NCBI RefSeq assembly: GCF_023036475.1
Contig: NZ_JAJQKI010000009.1
Coordinates: forward strand, 62,001-126,000
Length of the DNA: 64,000 nt
Direction of reading: 5' to 3'
Source: Bacillus pinisoli
GTDB taxonomy: Bacteria; Bacillota; Bacilli; Bacillales; SA4
Position 1 is the first letter of the stretch; each line of letters opens with the position of its first letter. Below are positions 61,716-64,000 of this stretch, in pieces. A program made the translations under genes and the position numbers. The notes beneath the pieces were generated by a model. That model worked only from the letters and a program-made list of their open reading frames with translations, was not told where the DNA came from and made no database searches.

Positions 61716-62594
61716 TTATTTAATATATTCTTTTTCAAGAATAGTTGATAAGTACTGTAATAATGGATCCCTTAATTCCTCCCGCTGCAGCGCAAACTCA
61801 ATCGTCGTCTGAATAAACCCCATCTTTTCCCCAACATCATAACGAGTCCCCTCAAAATCATAAGCAAAGACTGCTTCGAATTGGTTAAGTGCTGCAATTG
61901 CATCCGTTAACTGAATCTCCCCACCAGCACCTGGCTTTTGAGTACCTAGAATATCGAAAATTAATGGGTTTAAAATATATCTTCCCATAATAGCCAAGTT
62001 AGAAGGAGCATCTTCCTTCTTCGGTTTCTCAACTAGATTGTTTACATTATAGAAACGCTCACCAATCTGACTTCCATCCACAATGCCGTACCTAGAAACG
62101 TCATCTTCTCCAACTGTTTGCACACCTAATATAGAAGCATTGTATCTTTCATATTGATCCATCATCTGCTTTAGACAAGGAGTGTCTGCTTGAACAATGT
62201 CATCTCCAAGTAGTACTGCAAATGGTTCATTCCCAATAAACTTACGCGCACACCAGATTGCATGTCCTAAGCCCTTTGGTTCCTTTTGACGAATATAATG
62301 AATATCTACTAGTTTAGAAGATTTCTGAACTTCCTCCAGTAATTCAAACTTTCCTTTGTCTAAGAGGTTTTGCTCTAGTTCAAATGAATGATCAAAATGG
62401 TCTTCAATCGAACGTTTCCCTTTTCCCGTAACAATAATAATATCCTCAATGCCTGACTCAATGGCTTCCTCAATGATGTATTGAATTGTTGGTTTATCTA
62501 CAATTGGTAACATTTCTTTTGGCATTGCTTTGGTAGCTGGCAAGAATCGTGTTCCTAGTCCCGCAGCTGGAATAATGGCCTTTTTTACTTTCAT
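61716..62594 (-). CDS. galU: UTP-glucose-1-phosphate uridylyltransferase
   Basis: A 292-residue enzyme making UDP-glucose. [38 protein letters not shown] opens it, and [11 protein letters not shown] and [21 protein letters not shown] follow in the usual order. It is encoded in the eps operon, so it serves surface polysaccharide and supplies the galE step of the galactoside region. Normal length. Confidence 0.95.
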   Translation of the reverse strand: MKVKKAIIPAAGLGTRFLPATKAMPKEMLPIVDKPTIQYIIEEAIESGIEDIIIVTGKGKRSIEDHFDHSFELEQNLLDKGKFELLEEVQKSSKLVDIHYIRQKEPKGLGHAIWCARKFIGNEPFAVLLGDDIVQADTPCLKQMMDQYERYNASILGVQTVGEDDVSRYGIVDGSQIGERFYNVNNLVEKPKKEDAPSNLAIMGRYILNPLIFDILGTQKPGAGGEIQLTDAIAALNQFEAVFAYDFEGTRYDVGEKMGFIQTTIEFALQREELRDPLLQYLSTILEKEYIK

Positions 62595-62609
62595 CTCTTG
62601 ATTCTCCTT

Positions 62610-64000
62610 TTAGCTTGGAATGGATAAAATAGCTTTTTGTTTTTTGGTTACGTTATTAGCCAGACTTACTATTCGATCTCTTAATGTTGACCGGTCCATA
62701 CTTGAATAATGAGCAAGTATTTCCTCGATTTCTTCTATATATAAATCTGCCGTTTTTCCGATATAGATTTTCGGATATACTTGTTTCTCCGTTACTTCAT
62801 CAGCTTGTAAAAGCTCTTCAAACAGCTTCTCACCAGGTCTTATACCACTATACTCAATACCAATTTCATCTACTGAATAACCTGATAGTTTAATAAGGTT
62901 TCGAGCAAGGTCATCAATTTTCACCGGCTCTCCCATATCAAGAACAAATATCTCTCCACCCTTCGCAACAGCACCAGCCTGAATGACAAGCCTTGAAGCT
63001 TCCGGAATCGTCATAAAATAACGAATCATTTCAGGATGGGTAACCGTCACAGGTCCACCTTTTTCGATTTGCTTTTTAAATAAAGGAATGACACTTCCTC
63101 TACTTCCTAAAACATTTCCAAATCGAACGGCTACAAATCTTGTTTTACTGTCTTGGTCCATATGTTGAACAATCATTTCGGCTAAGCGTTTAGTGGCTCC
63201 CATTACACTAGTTGGATTTACCGCTTTATCGGTAGAGATCATGACAAAGGTGCCAACTCCTGTAAAACTCGCTGCTTTTGCCACATTCATCGTACCCACA
63301 ATATTGTTTTTAACAGCTTCTTCTGGATTTCTTTCCATCAGTGGTACATGTTTATGTGCTGCAGCATGATAGACAACATCTGGTGTATATGTACTCATCA
63401 CAGCCATCATCTTTTTAGCATCCTGCATATCAGCAATTTCGGTAAAGAACTCAATCCCAGAATCTCTAAACGTATCTCTTAACTCCATTTCAATGGAATA
63501 AATACTATTTTCACCATGCCCTAACAAGATGAGTTGCTTCGGTCTAAATCTAGAAATTTGTCTAGAAATCTCGGACCCGATTGAACCACCTGCACCTGTC
63601 ACAAGCACGACTTTATTCGTTACATACTCTGAAATCCCCTCAATATCTAACTCAACTGGTTCTCTTCCTAATAAATCTTCCACCTGTACATCACGGAAGT
63701 TGTTAACGGTTAATTTCCCAGTTACTAAGTCTTCAATTCTAGGAAGGATTTGTGTTTTTGCTTTTGTTTTAGCACATTCTTGGAAGATTTGGTTTAATTC
63801 TTTTTTACTTAAGGAAGGAATGGCGATAATAATATGATCAATGAAGGAGTCCTTTACTATTTTTTCAATTTGCTCGACTCCACCTATTACTGGAAGTCCC
63901 AAAATATCAAGGTTATGCTTTTTCACATTGTCATCAATAAAGGCTACTGGTTGAAGGTCACGATCATTATTATGTAGAAGCTGTCTGGCAACCATTGTTC
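62610..64000 (-). CDS. epsC: UDP-GlcNAc 4,6-dehydratase, EpsC/CapD/PglF type (5' end cut by window)
   Basis: The frame is open through the right edge (462 codons seen), so the N-terminal membrane part is missing. The visible part starts in the first nucleotide-binding domain (MVARQLLHN) and holds the second, catalytic one: VLVTGAGGSIGSEISRQISRF, HAAAHKHVPLMERNPEEAVKNN, STDKAVNPTSVMGATKRLAE and RFGNVLGSRGSVIPLFK. The MGATKR with the ATK variant of YxxxK is that of the UDP-GlcNAc 4,6-dehydratase branch. It starts the UDP-diacetylbacillosamine path with the EpsN- and EpsM-like enzymes. Confidence 0.92.
   Translation of the reverse strand, partial: TMVARQLLHNNDRDLQPVAFIDDNVKKHNLDILGLPVIGGVEQIEKIVKDSFIDHIIIAIPSLSKKELNQIFQECAKTKAKTQILPRIEDLVTGKLTVNNFRDVQVEDLLGREPVELDIEGISEYVTNKVVLVTGAGGSIGSEISRQISRFRPKQLILLGHGENSIYSIEMELRDTFRDSGIEFFTEIADMQDAKKMMAVMSTYTPDVVYHAAAHKHVPLMERNPEEAVKNNIVGTMNVAKAASFTGVGTFVMISTDKAVNPTSVMGATKRLAEMIVQHMDQDSKTRFVAVRFGNVLGSRGSVIPLFKKQIEKGGPVTVTHPEMIRYFMTIPEASRLVIQAGAVAKGGEIFVLDMGEPVKIDDLARNLIKLSGYSVDEIGIEYSGIRPGEKLFEELLQADEVTEKQVYPKIYIGKTADLYIEEIEEILAHYSSMDRSTLRDRIVSLANNVTKKQKAILSIPS

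Overview
The window reads as chromosomal DNA of a low-GC Gram-positive of the Bacillaceae type. The signs are GGAGG-type ribosome binding sites, frequent GTG and TTG starts, lipoprotein-anchored ABC importers, an EpsC/EpsG/EpsL/EpsM/EpsN-type exopolysaccharide set and a SinR-like regulator. Almost every gene lies on the minus strand, so the transcriptional order runs from high to low coordinates. Species cannot be named from sequence alone.

Region 1 (1-7.9 kb) is an alpha-galactoside utilisation operon: lipoprotein binding protein, two permeases, GH36 alpha-galactosidase, galK, galE and the start of galT. It is driven by a promoter with a consensus -35 box and two cre-like/LacI-type boxes. 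Region 2 (8-19.1 kb) is mixed housekeeping and accessory DNA: a TetR regulator with a metallo-beta-lactamase-fold hydrolase and a striking double-palindrome operator, a two-gene ThrE-type exporter, an ABC exporter, a Gfo/Idh/MocA oxidoreductase, a binding-protein gene interrupted by an in-frame TGA, a CNNM/CBS transporter, an MFS protein, a DUF5658 protein and a VanZ-family protein.

Region 3 (19.3-30.1 kb) is a two-module lasso-peptide (paeninodin-like) locus. It holds one macrolactam synthetase (C), two precursors (A1, A2), two HPr-kinase-like peptide kinases, one B1 (PqqD-like), one intact B2 protease, a decayed trace of a second B2, two ABC exporters of equal length and one nucleotidyltransferase. 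The modules complement each other: B1 sits only in one and intact B2 only in the other. Precursor A2 looks like a normal lasso precursor. A1 has a Ser-Asp repeat core with no acidic residue at the usual ring-closing positions.

Region 4 (30.1-64 kb) is a large surface-polysaccharide cluster. It encodes sugar-nucleotide genes for UDP-GalNAcA (WbpP/TviB type), CMP-sialic acid (NeuB, NeuC, NeuA, the first two resembling the Campylobacter LOS enzymes), CMP-Kdo (KdsA, B, C, D), and UDP-diacetylbacillosamine (EpsC/N/M type). It also holds many glycosyltransferases, three DUF115/GT42-like proteins that are candidate CMP-sugar transferases, O-acyltransferases, a PglK-like ABC flippase and an EpsG-type polymerase. 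Kdo plus sialic acid genes together in a Bacillaceae cluster is the most unusual content.

Regions 3 and 4 are tied together by a 16-bp dyad of the form GTTCTnn-N2-nnAGAAC (7-2-7 spacing). It occurs about a dozen times in intergenic DNA from 18.5 to 54.6 kb and matches the known SinR half-site GTTCTYT. A SinR/SlrR-like protein is encoded inside the cluster at 57.6-57.9 kb. The inference is one biofilm-type regulon controlling both a RiPP and an acidic polysaccharide. No tRNA, rRNA, CRISPR array, insertion sequence or prophage was seen.
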